DNA of 64,000 nt from Pseudoips prasinana (lineage: Eukaryota; Arthropoda; Insecta; Lepidoptera; Nolidae), in NCBI GenBank assembly GCA_951640165.1, contig OX621261.1, positions 4,154,001 through 4,218,000 of the forward strand. Direction: 5' to 3'. Positions 20,498 through 31,049 of the stretch are shown in pieces (within the stretch, counting starts at the first letter, position 1; every line of letters begins with the position of its first letter). Under the pieces are notes generated by a model that was not told the DNA's origin, did not search any database, and was given only the letters and a program-made list of their open reading frames with translations. The position numbers were made by a program, and so were the translations under genes.

Positions 20498-20573
20498 TCA
20501 ATGCATCCCGCATTTTGTATGTAGAACTGTCCCGGTTGGCGGCGCACTTCCAGTGATTGTAAAGATGAAAGAC
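20498..20573 (-). CDS. Gene A exon 5, start only; probably broken
   Basis: A TTTCCAG acceptor is followed by a phase-1 reading frame encoding GLSSLQSLEVRRQP. This matches the start of gene B exon 5 (GLSSLEILQFNRA). About 12 further residues stay open but no longer look like LRR, and the frame reaches TAA. A GTAAGG at 20492-20497 could be a donor but leaves phase 2, whereas exon 6 needs phase 0. The rest of the 167-nt exon seen in gene B was not found. Either an insertion has truncated this exon or it is split in a way I cannot see. Confidence 0.5.
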
Positions 20574-20789
20574 CTGGAAAATATTTAATACAACTAATAA
20601 GTGGCGTATTTACAGTAGAGTTACTAATTATAATCAAATAAAATTTCACACTATCAAAATATTATTTAAAAACCGGCCAAGTGCAAGTCGGACTCGCGCA
20701 CCAAGGGTTCCGCATAACGGTACCTACCCAAAGAGATTATGTTCAAAATTGACAAATTATCGGGGGGATGCGCACGCGTCCACACTTAC

Positions 20790-20963
20790 CTTTTAGCGTA
20801 TCAACTCCTAAACCAGGCAGAAGCGTCTGATGCAATGTTAAAAACTTCAATTCACTTAATCCTTCAAATGTCATAGGTAAGCTCGATGTAGTCATACCAA
20901 TTGTTAACTTGCGGAGAGACGGAAATAGAGTGAACACTGAAATATTGCTGGACTCATCCAGAC
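20790..20963 (-). CDS. Gene A exon 4: LRR segment
   Basis: The exon is 174 nt, with acceptor ATTCCAG, donor GTAAGT, phase 1 in and phase 1 out. Gene B exon 4 has the same phases and is 171 nt. It encodes about 58 residues with LRR cores LRKLTIGMTTSSLP and LKFLTLHQTLLPGL. The closing residues (DTLKG) parallel the gene B ending (AKMLEG). The exon is intact and open. Confidence 0.82.
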
Positions 20964-20989
20964 CTGGAATAAACACATGTAGAAATTAG

Positions 20990-21635
20990 GTGTGAGACAG
21001 GGACACTTTATATCACCGAATCAGTTAACCGCTGCTTTTGAAGATGTTTTCAAGCTTCTTGACTGGAAAGACTCTGGTATCTGTTATATACCTCCATGCA
21101 ATGAAGTTATAAGTAAAAAGGTATAGATAGGTTTCCAACACAACATTCGATCTTCAAAAACGGCACACCAAAGCACACATAAATATCTTAATATTGCAAT
21201 ATCACACTACAATACGATTAGACGTCAAAGTAAGATGGCATGATTCAATAATCGTAAGCGAAAACGAGACAAATGTAATTTGCGATAGTGCGTCGTCTCA
21301 GGTAGTGACTGACGTAAATTCTGGCTAATTAGCCACATTTCAACGTGCCGCTCCCGGAGCGCTTTTAACCTATGTACACCTTTTTACTTATAACATCATT
21401 ATGCCTACATGGTATTGCGCATGCATTGCTCCTTTCGGATGCCCAGCGCTAGCACAGGCAAGAGCCGTAAGGACATTTTTAGGGTGGAGACCTGTTACAT
21501 ACCTCCATGGTATTTAATACCTCAATGGTCACAGAAAAAGGGTGTCAATTGGCACGTATGTCATTCATTAATTGTTTTCCTCATGTAACAGTACAATGTC
21601 AATGGCGAGTATATCACTCACCTTTGCCGATGACA
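20990..21635 (+). pseudogene. RTE reverse transcriptase fragment with insertions
   Basis: 20990-21080 encodes a frame like FEDVFKLLDWKDSGI and 21588-21630 resumes with NGEYITHL and a degraded FADD motif. Both match the RTE copy at 24249-26221. About 505 bp between them, ending in CTGTTAYAT inverted motifs, is an insertion that itself holds a MITE. Confidence 0.65.
21106..21394. mobile_element. MITE with about 26-bp imperfect TIRs
   Basis: The ends are GTTATAAGTAAAAAGG and CCTTTTTACTTATAAC, extending imperfectly to 26 bp. It is 289 bp long with no coding capacity. Confidence 0.7.
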
Positions 21636-21649
21636 TAGGTAATGACGGT

Positions 21650-21897
21650 CACCGTAGCCTAGTTGGTAGTGCTCCTGCCTCCGAAGCTGGTGGTCCTGGG
21701 TTTGAATCCCGGTAAGTGCAAATATTTGTGTGATGAGCACGAATATTTGTTTCTGAGTCATGGATGTTTTATATGTATATTAGTATTTATCTATCTATAT
21801 AAGTATGTATATCGTCGCCTGGTACCCATAGTACAAGCTTTGCTTAGTTTGGGGCTAGGATGATCTGTGTGACATTGTCTTTATATATTATTATTAT
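21650..21897 (+). repeat. SINE-B copy
   Basis: The tRNA-like head (GTAGCCTAGTTGGTAGTG) has a B box (GGGTTTGAATCCC at about 21697). The body is ATTTGTGTGATGAGCACGAA, then CCATAGTACAAGCTTTGC and an (ATT)n tail. It is full length. Confidence 0.85.
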
Positions 21898-22079
21898 AAT
21901 TGTGTGTAGTGATGGCTGCGAATATCAGAATATCATCATCCTATCTCATCAGTGGCGGGTGGGGGCGTAGAAGCCGAGGGATTGTCTACCAGAGGACGGG
22001 CAGCAACTTCCTTCTGAGTACTATGACCATCTTACTGCGATCGCCAACCCGTCTGCCAAGCGTGGTGATTATGGTTATT

Positions 22080-22185
22080 TTCTTTTTACAGAAAAGTCCC
22101 AAAATCACTTTTGGCCCGACCCAGGATTTGAACCCAGGACCTCGTTATCTCGTGAACACGCTACCGCTAGACCAGCAGGCACGTA
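22080..22185 (-). repeat. SINE-A 5' fragment
   Basis: The inverted head contains GGATTTGAACCCAGGACCTC and GCTACCGCTAGACCAGC. The 3' body is missing. Confidence 0.65.
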
Positions 22186-22359
22186 TGGCTGCCTATGAAA
22201 GTACACATACCCATGTAATATTTCTCGTCTTCATCATTATCTCCGTCTGCCCCCCACACACTGAGTTCTGTCAGGTCAGTAATCTTTATTAACCTGCAAC
22301 AAACAATAAAATCAATAAAAGGCTGATTACATCCCATAGTATAATATGGCCTTTGCGTC

Positions 22360-22720
22360 TGTTACAGACGATTTACGGCACATTGTCTGAGAGACATTTC
22401 TTATTGTGGCTAAACTAACCGATGCGAGAGCGACATAGCCTGCCGCAGGCCTGACAAGAGAAGTTTGCGGTGATTGGTGCCGAGCCGCTTTCAAGTCGCT
22501 TCTGTCTCTTATCAGCAACTACTCCGAACCAGGCTTCATCACAGATCTTACGACCCTCCACTACACGTTTGCGCCATTCAACTCTATTTTCAACGAGCTT
22601 TTCCCAGCTACAGTGGTCAATTTTAAAAGCGGCCATATCCCGCTTGGTGCAGTCTTTAAAGCGAAGCAGAGGTCTACCGACATCGCGCTTCGCATTAGTT
22701 ACCGCACCCATAGTATTGTA
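22360..22720 (-). pseudogene. LINE C-terminal zinc-knuckle remnant
   Basis: On the minus strand it encodes KRDVGRPLLRFKDCTKRDM, SWEKLVENRVEWRK and ends FSCQACGRLCRSRIG. This C-x2-C tail is typical of a group of insect LINE RT proteins. Upstream RT domains are absent. Confidence 0.7.
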
Positions 22721-22744
22721 AGATAAACCAATTAAAAGCAGGGT

Positions 22745-23163
22745 GAAATTATTATCGAGCAGATCCCACTCGTAGACGGAGGAGGCGTCGGGGCGGTGGC
22801 GGCAGCCGTTAGCCCAAGTCCCCTCGGTGCGTGAGAAGTGTCCTCCACTGCCGCCACGAACAAGCAGCTCCGGGAAGACAGCGATCTGACTGTGGCACAG
22901 TCGCTGTGCCGGACTGGCAAGAGTCGGCAATAGGGGAGGGCAATCTAGAGCCTTCCCAGGGTACGTGTTCCGACCATCTGAGACATGGTGCAAAAGGGGG
23001 GCACCGAAGCAGCATACCCGCGTTCTCGGGGCTCCCCCCATAAGGGGCCAAGAGAAGTCCACGGCAGGATAGGTTTAGTCGGTGCGAGTCCGACATACCC
23101 ACCCGCAAACACTTTTTGGGGGTGGCATGCGTACGATATTCCCCTTGCCTTATCAAAAAAAAA
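22745..23163 (+). repeat. GC-richer repeat ending in poly(A)
   Basis: A 420-bp GC-rich stretch ends GCCTTATCAAAAAAAAAA. A related end (GTGCGAGTTCCACATAGCC, GGCATGCGTAG) occurs at 62648-62705 and inverted at 62130-62185. It is probably a retroposed sequence; the family is not recognised. Confidence 0.5.
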
Positions 23164-24248
23164 AGGGTGAAATAATTATTTATTTATTATGTAGAAACAA
23201 ACAGTCATACAAATATATGCTTACAGGATAAATATATTATAATTATAAACCTTTATTTTCCTTAATGATATAGATAAAAAAAAATTACTTGGTCGATTAG
23301 TATTACAATCAAGTGCAATATTTCAGTCGTTCATTTAGACTTACAATTACATGAGATTTGCTTGTAAAGATTAATCTGATCTAGCAATATCATTCCAGTT
23401 CCATACAGGAAATACACTTTAAAGTATTTTTCTTGAATATTTTTTCTTAAATAACATTTCATTACAAATATCAACGATAGACAATTTTTCATTATACAAT
23501 CGACAAGATCTTCTAATAAAACTATTGTGAGCATAACAAGTTCTACATACGGAAATAAAGAATAAACGTTTTCTACGACAAGCTCGTTCACGTCTATGAG
23601 GTACTCTTAAGTTAATTGCATGTAATAATGCGGGTGCATCAACAAAATTATTTAAAATTTTATAGAGGTACGGACGCTATCAGTTAAATCACGGCGGTTA
23701 TTCAAAGGTGTGATATTATACCTTTCTAAAGAAGTCTCATAATTGAAATAATTATTACCAGTACGACAGTCAATAGCCCTTACAAACTTCTTTTGAACCC
23801 TCTCGATTCTGTCAGTATGATTATTGTAAAATGGCCGCCAAACAGAGCTAGCAAAATCTAAGTGACTCCGTACGTAACTGTTATATAAAATTTAATAGGT
23901 TAATATTTGCCGGAAAGGCTTGCTGACCCGTAAGATAAAACCAGCTTTTTATAAGCCTTAGCTAACATAGCATCGATATGCTTCCGCTAAAAGTAAGTTT
24001 TGACTCCAATATAACACCTAGGTCATGTATCTTTGATACTCGTGGCAGTTCTTTATTACAAAGTCTACAACTGTAGTTAAGGATTGATCTCTTTCTGCTA
24101 AAACTAATGACAAAACATTTATCTGGGTTCAAAAATAAATTGCTAGTATCACAATAGATCTCAAAGGCATTGAGGGCCTCTTGCAACAGGTTACAATCGT
24201 CTAGGTTTCGGACGATTGGGAATTTTTTTGTGTCGTCAGCATACAGTC

Positions 24249-26221
24249 ATCATCATCATCATCATATCAGCCGAAAGACGTCCACTGCTGGACAAAGGCC
24301 TCCCCCAAAGATCTCCACAACTGCCGGTCTTGTGCTATTCGCATCCAGCAGTTTCCAGCGACCCGCACAAGATCATCGGTCCATCTTGTAGGGGGCCTGC
24401 CCACGCTGCGTCTTCCGGTTCGTGGTCGCCACTCGAGAACCTTTCTGCCCCAACGGCCGTCGGCTCTACGAGCTATGTGCCCTGCCCACTGCCACTTCAG
24501 CTTGGCAATTCTTCGGGCTATGTCGGTGACTTTGGTTCGCCTGCGGATTTCGACATTTCTGATGCGATCCCGCAGGGAAACTCCGAGCATAGCCCTCTCC
24601 ATTGCTCTTTGGGTGACCTTGAGCCTTCTAATAAGGCCCATAGTGAGCAACCACGTCTCTGTTCCGTATGTCATCACTGGCAACACACACTGGTCGAAGA
24701 CTTTCGACTTGAGACACTGCGGTATTTTGGACGAGAAGATGTTACGTAGCTTCCCGAACGCTGCCCATCCGAGTTGGATTCTACGATTGACCTCCTTCTC
24801 GAAGTTGGACCTACCTAGTTGGATGGTCTGTCCTAGGTAAATATAGTTCTCTACAACTTCGAGTGCAGAGTCACCAACTTTCAATTGAGTGGATGCAACA
24901 TGGACGTTTGACATGATTTTCGTCTTATCCATGTTCATTTTCAGACCCACTTGTTGAGAGACTCTGCTGAGGTGATCGAGCATTGTACCGAGGTCTTCCA
25001 TGGTCTCAGCCATGACTACAATATCATCGGCAAATCGAAGGTGAGTGATGTACTCGCCATTGACATTGATGCCAAAGCCTTTCCAGTCCAGAAGCTTGAA
25101 GACGTCTTCCAATGCAGCGGTGAACAGTTTCGGAGATATAACATCTCCCTGTCTCACGCCTCGCTGCAAGTGGATAGGTTTCGAGATCTGGTCCTCGAGT
25201 CGCACTGAGATAGTGGCGTTTTCATACAAACACTTTATCACCTCGATATACCGGTAGTCAATTTGGCACCTTATGAGAGACCTCAGCACGGCCCATGTTT
25301 CGATAGAATCAAAGGCTTTCTCATAGTCCACAAACGCTAAGCACAGTGGCTTGTTATACTCTTCGGTCTTCTGTATAACTTGCCGCAGCGTATGTATGTG
25401 GTCTATGGTGCTAAAGCCTTTTCGGAAACCGGCTTGTTCGGGAGGCTGGAAGTCGTCAAACCTGCACGCGAGACGGTTCGTAACGACCCTCAAAAACAAC
25501 TTGTAAACATGGCGCAGCAGTGTGATGGGTCTATAATTCTTCAATAGGGTTTTGTCGCCCTTTTTGAAGAAGAGCACCACCACACTTCTGTGCCATGCTT
25601 GTGGCGTTTGACCATCTAGTATGACGGAGTTAAATAACTTCTGAAGGGCCCATAGGATTGGTGTACCACCCGCCTTCAGAAGCTCTGCTGTAGCTCCATC
25701 ATCACCAGGCGCCTTGTTGTTCTTGAGTTGTTTGAGAGCCATTCTAATCTCGTACAGGCTGACGTCCGGGATGTCTTCGGTGTAATGTCGGGTTAGTCGT
25801 GCTCTGGGATCTGAGGCATGACTTTTGACAGGTGGCTGTGTTGTCGTATATAACTGTCCGTAGAACTTCTCGATCTCTCCCAGCAACTCAGGCTTAGACG
25901 TGACGATTCTACCATCCACAGTCTTCAGCTTCGTCAGTTGGCTCTGTCCAACAGACAGAGCTCTTGCGAACACTTTGGAGCCTTTGTTCCGCTCGATGGC
26001 CTCTTTAATACTAATTGTATTAAATTGCCGCGTGTCGCGAGTCAAAGACTTTGACATCTGTCTGTTGAGCTGCCGATATCTGGTAGCATCATCTGAGGAT
26101 GTCAGAACCATTTTCCGTCTATCTTCCATAAGTTGCAGGGTAAAGTCAGAGATCTTTTTAGTTCTGTTTGTACGACGGACCTTGAAGACCTTAGACCCAG
26201 CCGTATGGACAGCTTCTACGA
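24249..26221 (-). mobile_element. RTE-clade LINE, 5'-truncated
   Basis: A 1.97-kb insertion is flanked by the 11-bp duplication CAGCATACAGT (24238-24248 and 26222-26232). The 3' end is an (ATG)n microsatellite (CATCATCAT on the plus strand), as in RTE elements. It contains one long RT frame. Confidence 0.88.
24267..26129 (-). CDS. RTE-type reverse transcriptase (N-terminally truncated)
   Basis: The frame of about 620 residues is uninterrupted. RT motifs are NYRPITLLRHVYKLF, LAFVDYEKAFDSIE, QRGVRQGDVISPKLF and the catalytic LRFADDIVV. The C-terminal region has MTYGTETWLL, RRTKVTDIARRIAKLKWQW and a GRPPTRW tail. The endonuclease domain is missing because of 5' truncation. The frame is otherwise well preserved and so a fairly young copy. 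Confidence 0.87.
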   Translation of the reverse strand: MEDRRKMVLTSSDDATRYRQLNRQMSKSLTRDTRQFNTISIKEAIERNKGSKVFARALSVGQSQLTKLKTVDGRIVTSKPELLGEIEKFYGQLYTTTQPPVKSHASDPRARLTRHYTEDIPDVSLYEIRMALKQLKNNKAPGDDGATAELLKAGGTPILWALQKLFNSVILDGQTPQAWHRSVVVLFFKKGDKTLLKNYRPITLLRHVYKLFLRVVTNRLACRFDDFQPPEQAGFRKGFSTIDHIHTLRQVIQKTEEYNKPLCLAFVDYEKAFDSIETWAVLRSLIRCQIDYRYIEVIKCLYENATISVRLEDQISKPIHLQRGVRQGDVISPKLFTAALEDVFKLLDWKGFGINVNGEYITHLRFADDIVVMAETMEDLGTMLDHLSRVSQQVGLKMNMDKTKIMSNVHVASTQLKVGDSALEVVENYIYLGQTIQLGRSNFEKEVNRRIQLGWAAFGKLRNIFSSKIPQCLKSKVFDQCVLPVMTYGTETWLLTMGLIRRLKVTQRAMERAMLGVSLRDRIRNVEIRRRTKVTDIARRIAKLKWQWAGHIARRADGRWGRKVLEWRPRTGRRSVGRPPTRWTDDLVRVAGNCWMRIAQDRQLWRSLGEAFVQQWTSFG

Positions 26222-26439
26222 CAGCATACAGTAATTGATTTGAATTAGATAATTGTTTACTTAAGTCATTTATAAATAGAATAAATAATAGTGGTCCCAG
26301 ATGAGTGGAAGTGATGATTGAAATATGGAGTAATATTATAGGGTAATAGTACTAATGCATCCACCTTATTTACGTCACAGAAGAAATTAATAAGAATCCT
26401 AGTAAATATCCAACAAACCGATAGCTGCAAGCTACATTT

Positions 26440-26770
26440 TCAAGAGCAAAAAATTTTAACCTTTCCCTGTATTTATATATTTGAGATATGTAAATTTGTC
26501 CGCAGTTACCCAGAGTTTTTCGAAAAAAGAGGTGACAAACAAACGAGATGTATACTACTTAAGACATAAAAATAGACTCAACTTACCCGACTCACGTCTA
26601 AACATGCACTCTGCCAGTACCCTAGTAATGTCCGTAAAAATTTATAATAAGCTTCCAAAATCAATTAAAGATACAGACAAATACAATAGCTTTATAAAAA
26701 AACTAAAATACTTCCTACTTACTAAAACCTCCTATAGTATAGACGAATATTTTAATGATAAAATATAATT
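26440..26770 (+). pseudogene. LINE RT tail fragment
   Basis: It encodes RHKNRLNLPDSRLNMHSAS, then SVKIYNKLPKSIKD and SYSIDEYFNDKI before a stop. This is the C-terminus common to Jockey/CR1 RTs. A frameshift near 26500 joins it to an upstream CIYIFEICKFV segment. Confidence 0.7.
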
Positions 26771-27005
26771 AGCAACAAAAAGCATATGACTATAATATTA
26801 ACGAAATTAGTGCAATATAAAAAATAAATGATATAAAATATAGCTGGCTTATAAAATAGTAAAATTTATTAAATTAGAATAACTAAATAATTAATAAATA
26901 AATATAATAAATAAATTCAGGACTAACTATATTAATATTAATTAATAACTTAATTAATAATTATTAATTAATAAACTATATTAATATTAATTTAATAAAA
27001 ACTCA
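26770..27005. repeat. AT-rich low-complexity tract
   Basis: The sequence is almost pure A/T with nested TTAATATTAATTAATA palindromes. No coding signal is present. Confidence 0.8.
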
Positions 27006-27009
27006 TTAT

Positions 27010-27627
27010 GTTATTTAAATATCCAATTAGTAATAATGCACTCTTCCTCCTCTCTCCTAAATCTGTGCTGTACCCTGCAGGGTCCACAATTGATACAAAC
27101 ATTATCATGTCTACCAACTTTTATACATACATTGTGGAATGCAATAAAGAATTGAGAATTGCGAATGAGATCCCTGCGGGACGCCGGAGCTGATAAATGT
27201 ATGTTTAGAGATATAACCACTCTTCCTCCTCTCTCCTAAATCTGTGCTGTACCCTGCAGGGTCCACAATTGATACAAACATTATTATGTCTACCAACTTT
27301 TATACATACATTGTGGAATGCAATAAAGAATTGAGAATTGAGAATGAGATCCCTGCGGGACGCCGGAGTTGATAAATTTATGTTTAGAGATATAACCACC
27401 ACAGCTTGGAAACGATTTTCAACATAAGCCTTTATCCAACGAAAGAGATCGCCGTGTATTCCAAGCCGCCAAAGCTTGAGGAGCAAGGTATTATGACAAA
27501 TTTTATCAAACGCCTTGGAAAAATCTGTATACACTGCATCAACTTGCGCATTACTGTCAAGAGCATCAAGAATAATTTCAGTAAAAGATAACAAATTGAA
27601 ATCTACACTACGACCCTTAAAAAACAA
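27010..27627 (-). pseudogene. Jockey-like RT fragment with internal tandem duplication
   Basis: The minus strand encodes AVYTDFSKAFDKICHNTLL and LGIHGDLFRWIKAYVENR, then after a shift SGVPQGSHS. A 179-bp segment holding the VPQGS motif is present twice (27041-27219 and 27220-27398). Confidence 0.75.
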
Positions 27628-27679
27628 ATCGAAATATTAATAATAGTTAACGCTAAATTAAAATCTAAACTATAAAAAT

Positions 27680-27930
27680 ATCAATTTCAAATTTCGTGCC
27701 AGTGGGTAACGTTCCTAGAATGCTAGCAGCATTGCCACGTTGAGTAGCAATGCTCAGTTGTTGAGCGAAATATAGGCCAGCATTTCGGGAACGTGTCGTC
27801 TTTGGCTCCCGGTCCCCACGGCCCCAAAGTTTTAACCCCAAAATGCGCAAATATATAACTGCTATCTAGCGTTTTATATTTGCGCCTCTTAAGGCTCTTA
27901 GCTGATTCAGCCGCTGCACTAGCTCTTATT
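27680..27930 (-). pseudogene. LINE C-terminal remnant
   Basis: The minus strand encodes TRSRNAGLYFAQQLSIATQR followed by GNAASILGT. I recall this tail from insect retroelement frames. No intact domain remains. Confidence 0.45.
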
Positions 27931-28039
27931 TGAGACCCGGTCAGAATAATAATAATAATTGAAGCGCCAGGAATTTGGGATTAAAGATATTTATTTCTCA
28001 AACAGAATAAAATTCACTTAAAAATGAGAAATAAGCTCC

Positions 28040-28073
28040 GGGGGCTCTTTCTCTCCCTCTCTCTCTCTCTCCC

Positions 28074-28111
<38 letters not shown>

Positions 28112-28212
28112 GCGACGATTACTTTTGTTGAGTGTATACAGATTTTTTGTACATAATAAATAATAAGAAATAACTTCGTTCCATCCGGGTGTCCATTGAC
28201 ACCTCTCAAGTT
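28040..28212 (+). mobile_element. HINE-like element, copy 4 (3' half)
   Basis: A long (CTCT)n tract (28045-28110) is followed by CGCGACGATTACTTTTG and the GTGTCCATTGACACC hairpin, ending CTCTCAAG. The 5' half is absent. Confidence 0.6.
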
Positions 28213-28214
28213 TT

Positions 28215-28495
28215 TTGTTGTTATAGCGGCAATAGAAAAACACCATCTGTGTGTGTCCATACTACCGGAGGTTACGGCTCTAGAGACCTGAACCACCTGA
28301 CAATGCGAGCCGTGTCCAGAAGCCCCGCTTTTTCGATCTTGTTCTTGACCCAACCGCCTAACGTAGGCCTCTTTAGGTGTTTTTCGAAGCTCTTTGCTAT
28401 TAATCCATTAGCAGAAACTACTATCGATACAATGATAGCTAAGTCAACATCCCACATGCTGACAACCTCCCGCGCAAGATCCAATTATTTAATTT
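28215..28495 (-). pseudogene. LINE C-terminal domain remnant, part 2
   Basis: The minus strand encodes LDLAREVVSMWDVDLAIIVS, then VSANGLIAKSFEKHLKR and LLDTARIVRWF. This tail occurs after the RT in a group of LINEs. It continues the fragment at 28931-29068, with insertions between. Confidence 0.65.
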
Positions 28496-28499
28496 CTTT

Positions 28500-28618
28500 T
28501 GGAACGACTAGCGATACGACCGAAAAGAGCTCAGGTACAGGACTGACGTCTTTACGTGCTCTCCGAGGCACGGGGCTGTGATACCGCCAACTCCCAGACT
28601 TCGGGCTGGCACCAACTG
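28500..28618 (-). repeat. SINE-A fragment
   Basis: It contains GACTAGCGATACGACCG, TTTACGTGCTCTCCGAGGC and CCCAGACTTCGGGCTG in inverted orientation. Both ends are missing. Confidence 0.65.
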
Positions 28619-28621
28619 ATT

Positions 28622-28735
28622 TTTGGAATGAAGTTCCTTATCGCGCGTTGTGAAAGGGGGCTAGACGGAAAAAAATTCTTACGAAAAGTTGTCACGACAC
28701 TTTTTGCAGCTGTGCAGCGTGCGCATGTTTCTCTG

Positions 28736-28771
<36 letters not shown>

Positions 28772-28923
28772 AGAAAGCAAGCCAGATATTTTCATTTCGA
28801 TTTCGCATTGAACAGTGTGGTGTCGCGACGATTATTTTTGTTGAGTGTATACAGGTTTTCTGTACATAATAAATAATGAGAAATAACTTCGTTCCATCCG
28901 GGTGTCCCTTGACACCTCTCAAG
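28622..28923 (+). mobile_element. HINE-like element, copy 5
   Basis: The full-length copy runs from TTGGAATGAAGTTCC to the hairpin and CTCTCAAG, with (TCTC)n at 28738-28768. It interrupts the LINE C-terminal remnant. Confidence 0.68.
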
Positions 28924-28930
28924 TTTTTCT

Positions 28931-29068
28931 TTTTTGGCCTTCAAAAGATTGTCATCATGCGGAATGGTAACATCAACCATCACAGCAGCGTTTTTGTCGA
29001 TCTATCATTACAATATCAGGTTTGTTGACAACCACAGACCTGTCTGTAATGATAGATCGATCCCAGTA
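28931..29068 (-). pseudogene. LINE C-terminal domain remnant, part 1
   Basis: The minus strand encodes RSIITDRSVVVNKPDIVMID and, in a shifted frame, MVDVTIPHDDNLLKAKKEK. The fragment begins beyond the hAT-like element at about 29935. Confidence 0.65.
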
Positions 29069-29901
29069 TAGGGATGTAAAAAGACTGAATATGACTATTC
29101 ACAATAGTCATAAACCTTAAATGACCGGTCATTAACTGTCAAATTCAGTCAATTTGACTCAAATATTATTGTCTATTCACAACTACCACCCAATTATTCA
29201 TTTATTTAGGTACCCAATTTATATGCAAGTTTAAATGAAACAATTTTTGATGTGAAACATCTATAGCCGCACGTAAAACCGATTTCTGGCGTGGCGACGC
29301 TTCGCAACGCTGACGCGCATGCGCAATCGACGCGCATGTGCAATCGACTGAAGTCACTGATTAAACGAATTAAGTAGTCACAATTTGAAATAAATTCGTA
29401 AATTTTTGTATTTAATGAAAATAAATGTTTATTCAATAGTCATCGTTATCTGGAAAAATCGTAATATTTTATTTTATCATTATGACATATTTAGTTCCTA
29501 TCACAATATGTTCTTTTCTGCATATTACTTTTACAAAATAATGTCGATGTTTCACATCTGCCAGGCGTCCCGTGACGGCTCACATTTTTTTTTATTTTGT
29601 ATTAGGTATATCATGAGAGGATAAGACGACATCAAAGTCGATGTGCGAGACGATGCGACTTTGCCATTTAGTCTGAAATGTAAAATGATTAGCACTATAT
29701 AATAATACTAAAAATCATTAAAACCACATTTTTGTTTCAATTTAGAAGTTGTAGACTTTTATCAACGCTAAAAACTTAAAATATTACTGGAATCAAATTG
29801 ATTGAAAATGACCATTCTTGACAGTTAATGACCATTTTTGACCAATGGGACCGTAAATGACAGTCAGTCTAATTCAGTCACTATAATCATGTTCAACACT
29901 A
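29069..29901. mobile_element. hAT-like non-autonomous element
   Basis: The 833-bp sequence starts TAGGGATGT and ends AACACTA. It is flanked by the 8-bp duplication TCCCAGTA (29061-29068 and 29902-29909). Subterminal inverted motifs (TGACAGTTAATGACC and its complement) lie inside both ends. No transposase frame is present. It split a LINE remnant whose frame resumes on either side. Confidence 0.72.
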
Positions 29902-29961
29902 TCCCAGTATAACGTTATAGTACCATTATGTTATTATTATTACCTTAAATCCAACACTTAC

Positions 29962-30068
29962 CTTCTTAAGTGACGCAGTAAATGAGATGGGCAACTTTGG
30001 ACACCCACAAAGATTGCACGGCAGTCCAGCTCAATGAATGGTAGATCCCCATACGTAAAGTTGGAGCC
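29962..30068 (-). CDS. Gene A exon 2: Cys-rich N-terminal region
   Basis: The exon is 107 nt, with acceptor ATTTCAG, donor GTAAGT, phase 0 in and phase 2 out. Gene B exon 2 is identical in length and phase. It encodes about 35 residues beginning GSNFTYGDLPF, including a potential N-glycosylation site (NFT) and two cysteines. The gene B exon begins GTDFTCSDLPY. This is the cysteine-rich segment that caps the first LRRs in Toll receptors. Confidence 0.85.
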
Positions 30069-30194
30069 CTGAAATGATAAATTTATCATATCATGTCATA
30101 TCAGCTAATTAACATTCACTGCTTGCCAATGGCCTCCACATTAGAGTTGTGTCAATCAATTAGTGCGATATAATCACCATACTTGGGTGAATCA

Positions 30195-31021
30195 ACAACA
30201 AGTTTCAAGACACATATTAAACGTGTACTTATGGCAAGGGGTTATTATACCACTAAAGAATACATCGATGACAAAGACGCCTGGCGCTTACCACCTACCT
30301 GCACATTGCTCGCTGGAGATCTTGTAGCCATATAGACGTGACTAATTTGTTGAGTTACGTGAACTATCTGTGACTATCTGTAATATGATTGCTAACATAT
30401 ACTAAATTTAAATTTATTGACTCTGTCTCAAAATGAATAATGTTATTGTTTAGATGTTTTTTTTCTTTTGCTTCCTAAATATAATCTAAATTAATATTCA
30501 TTCAGACAACCGATCGAGCGGATATTGTGTTTGCCTACTAAATAATTACTTTAAGTGGACCAAATCCCGTGTTCATGCCCGCTTGAGTATGTTTCGCCGG
30601 ACCGTCTCAATTGGGCCGTGTTGAAACCGGTAGTAGATGAACCTGCTGAGTTGGTTTCGCTGGGTCTTCTCAGTTGGGGCGCATTGCATCCGGTGGTAGC
30701 ATTAAAGCGCGACCGTCGTTTTAAACACAAGGTCCGTTATAATAATAATACTGAATTCATACCTTAATATAGACAGAACCATTCAGACAATATGTAGTAA
30801 AATATAAATTTCAATAATTAAACCTAAACATATCTCCTTGACAATAACTTAATACAAGCTAGCTAAATATCACTATTTTTTTAAAATAAATTGTATAAAT
30901 GTTTTAACATGTACCTAAATATCTATAATAAGTAACTAGAAATAATAACTGTATTACTACAAACATGTTCTGACTAATTACAAGCGCTTTTTTAAAGTCT
31001 ACGTGAATAAAAACGTTTTTT
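30195..31021 (+). mobile_element. LINE-J copy, 5'-truncated
   Basis: It starts in the last RT residues (HIKRVLMARGYYTTKEYIDD), has the stop near 30332 and then the full 3' UTR to ACGTGAATAAAAAC. It matches the inverted coding copy at 55742-58057. Confidence 0.8.
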
Positions 31022-31049
31022 TTATTTTAATATAATGATTTTAGTTATA

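Larger units (their letters stand above)
23330..26330 (-). pseudogene. Jockey/CR1-like LINE RT remnant, split by an RTE insertion
   Basis: Minus-strand RT motifs lie on both sides of 24249-26221. On the right is LFINDLSKQLSN leading to YA; on the left is DDTKKFPIVRNL, then LFLNPDKCFVISFSRKRS and a tail to 23330. The insertion therefore sits inside the YADD active site. Frameshifts and stops are frequent, for example near 23600 and 23900. Confidence 0.75.

Noticed and set aside
22415..23156. Long open frames on the minus strand as a host gene
   Set aside because: The C-terminal part is a LINE tail. The remainder is GC-rich repeat sequence that is open in several frames.
29406..29624. Small open frame as a novel gene
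   Set aside because: It lies inside the hAT-like element, is AT-rich and has no recognisable domain.
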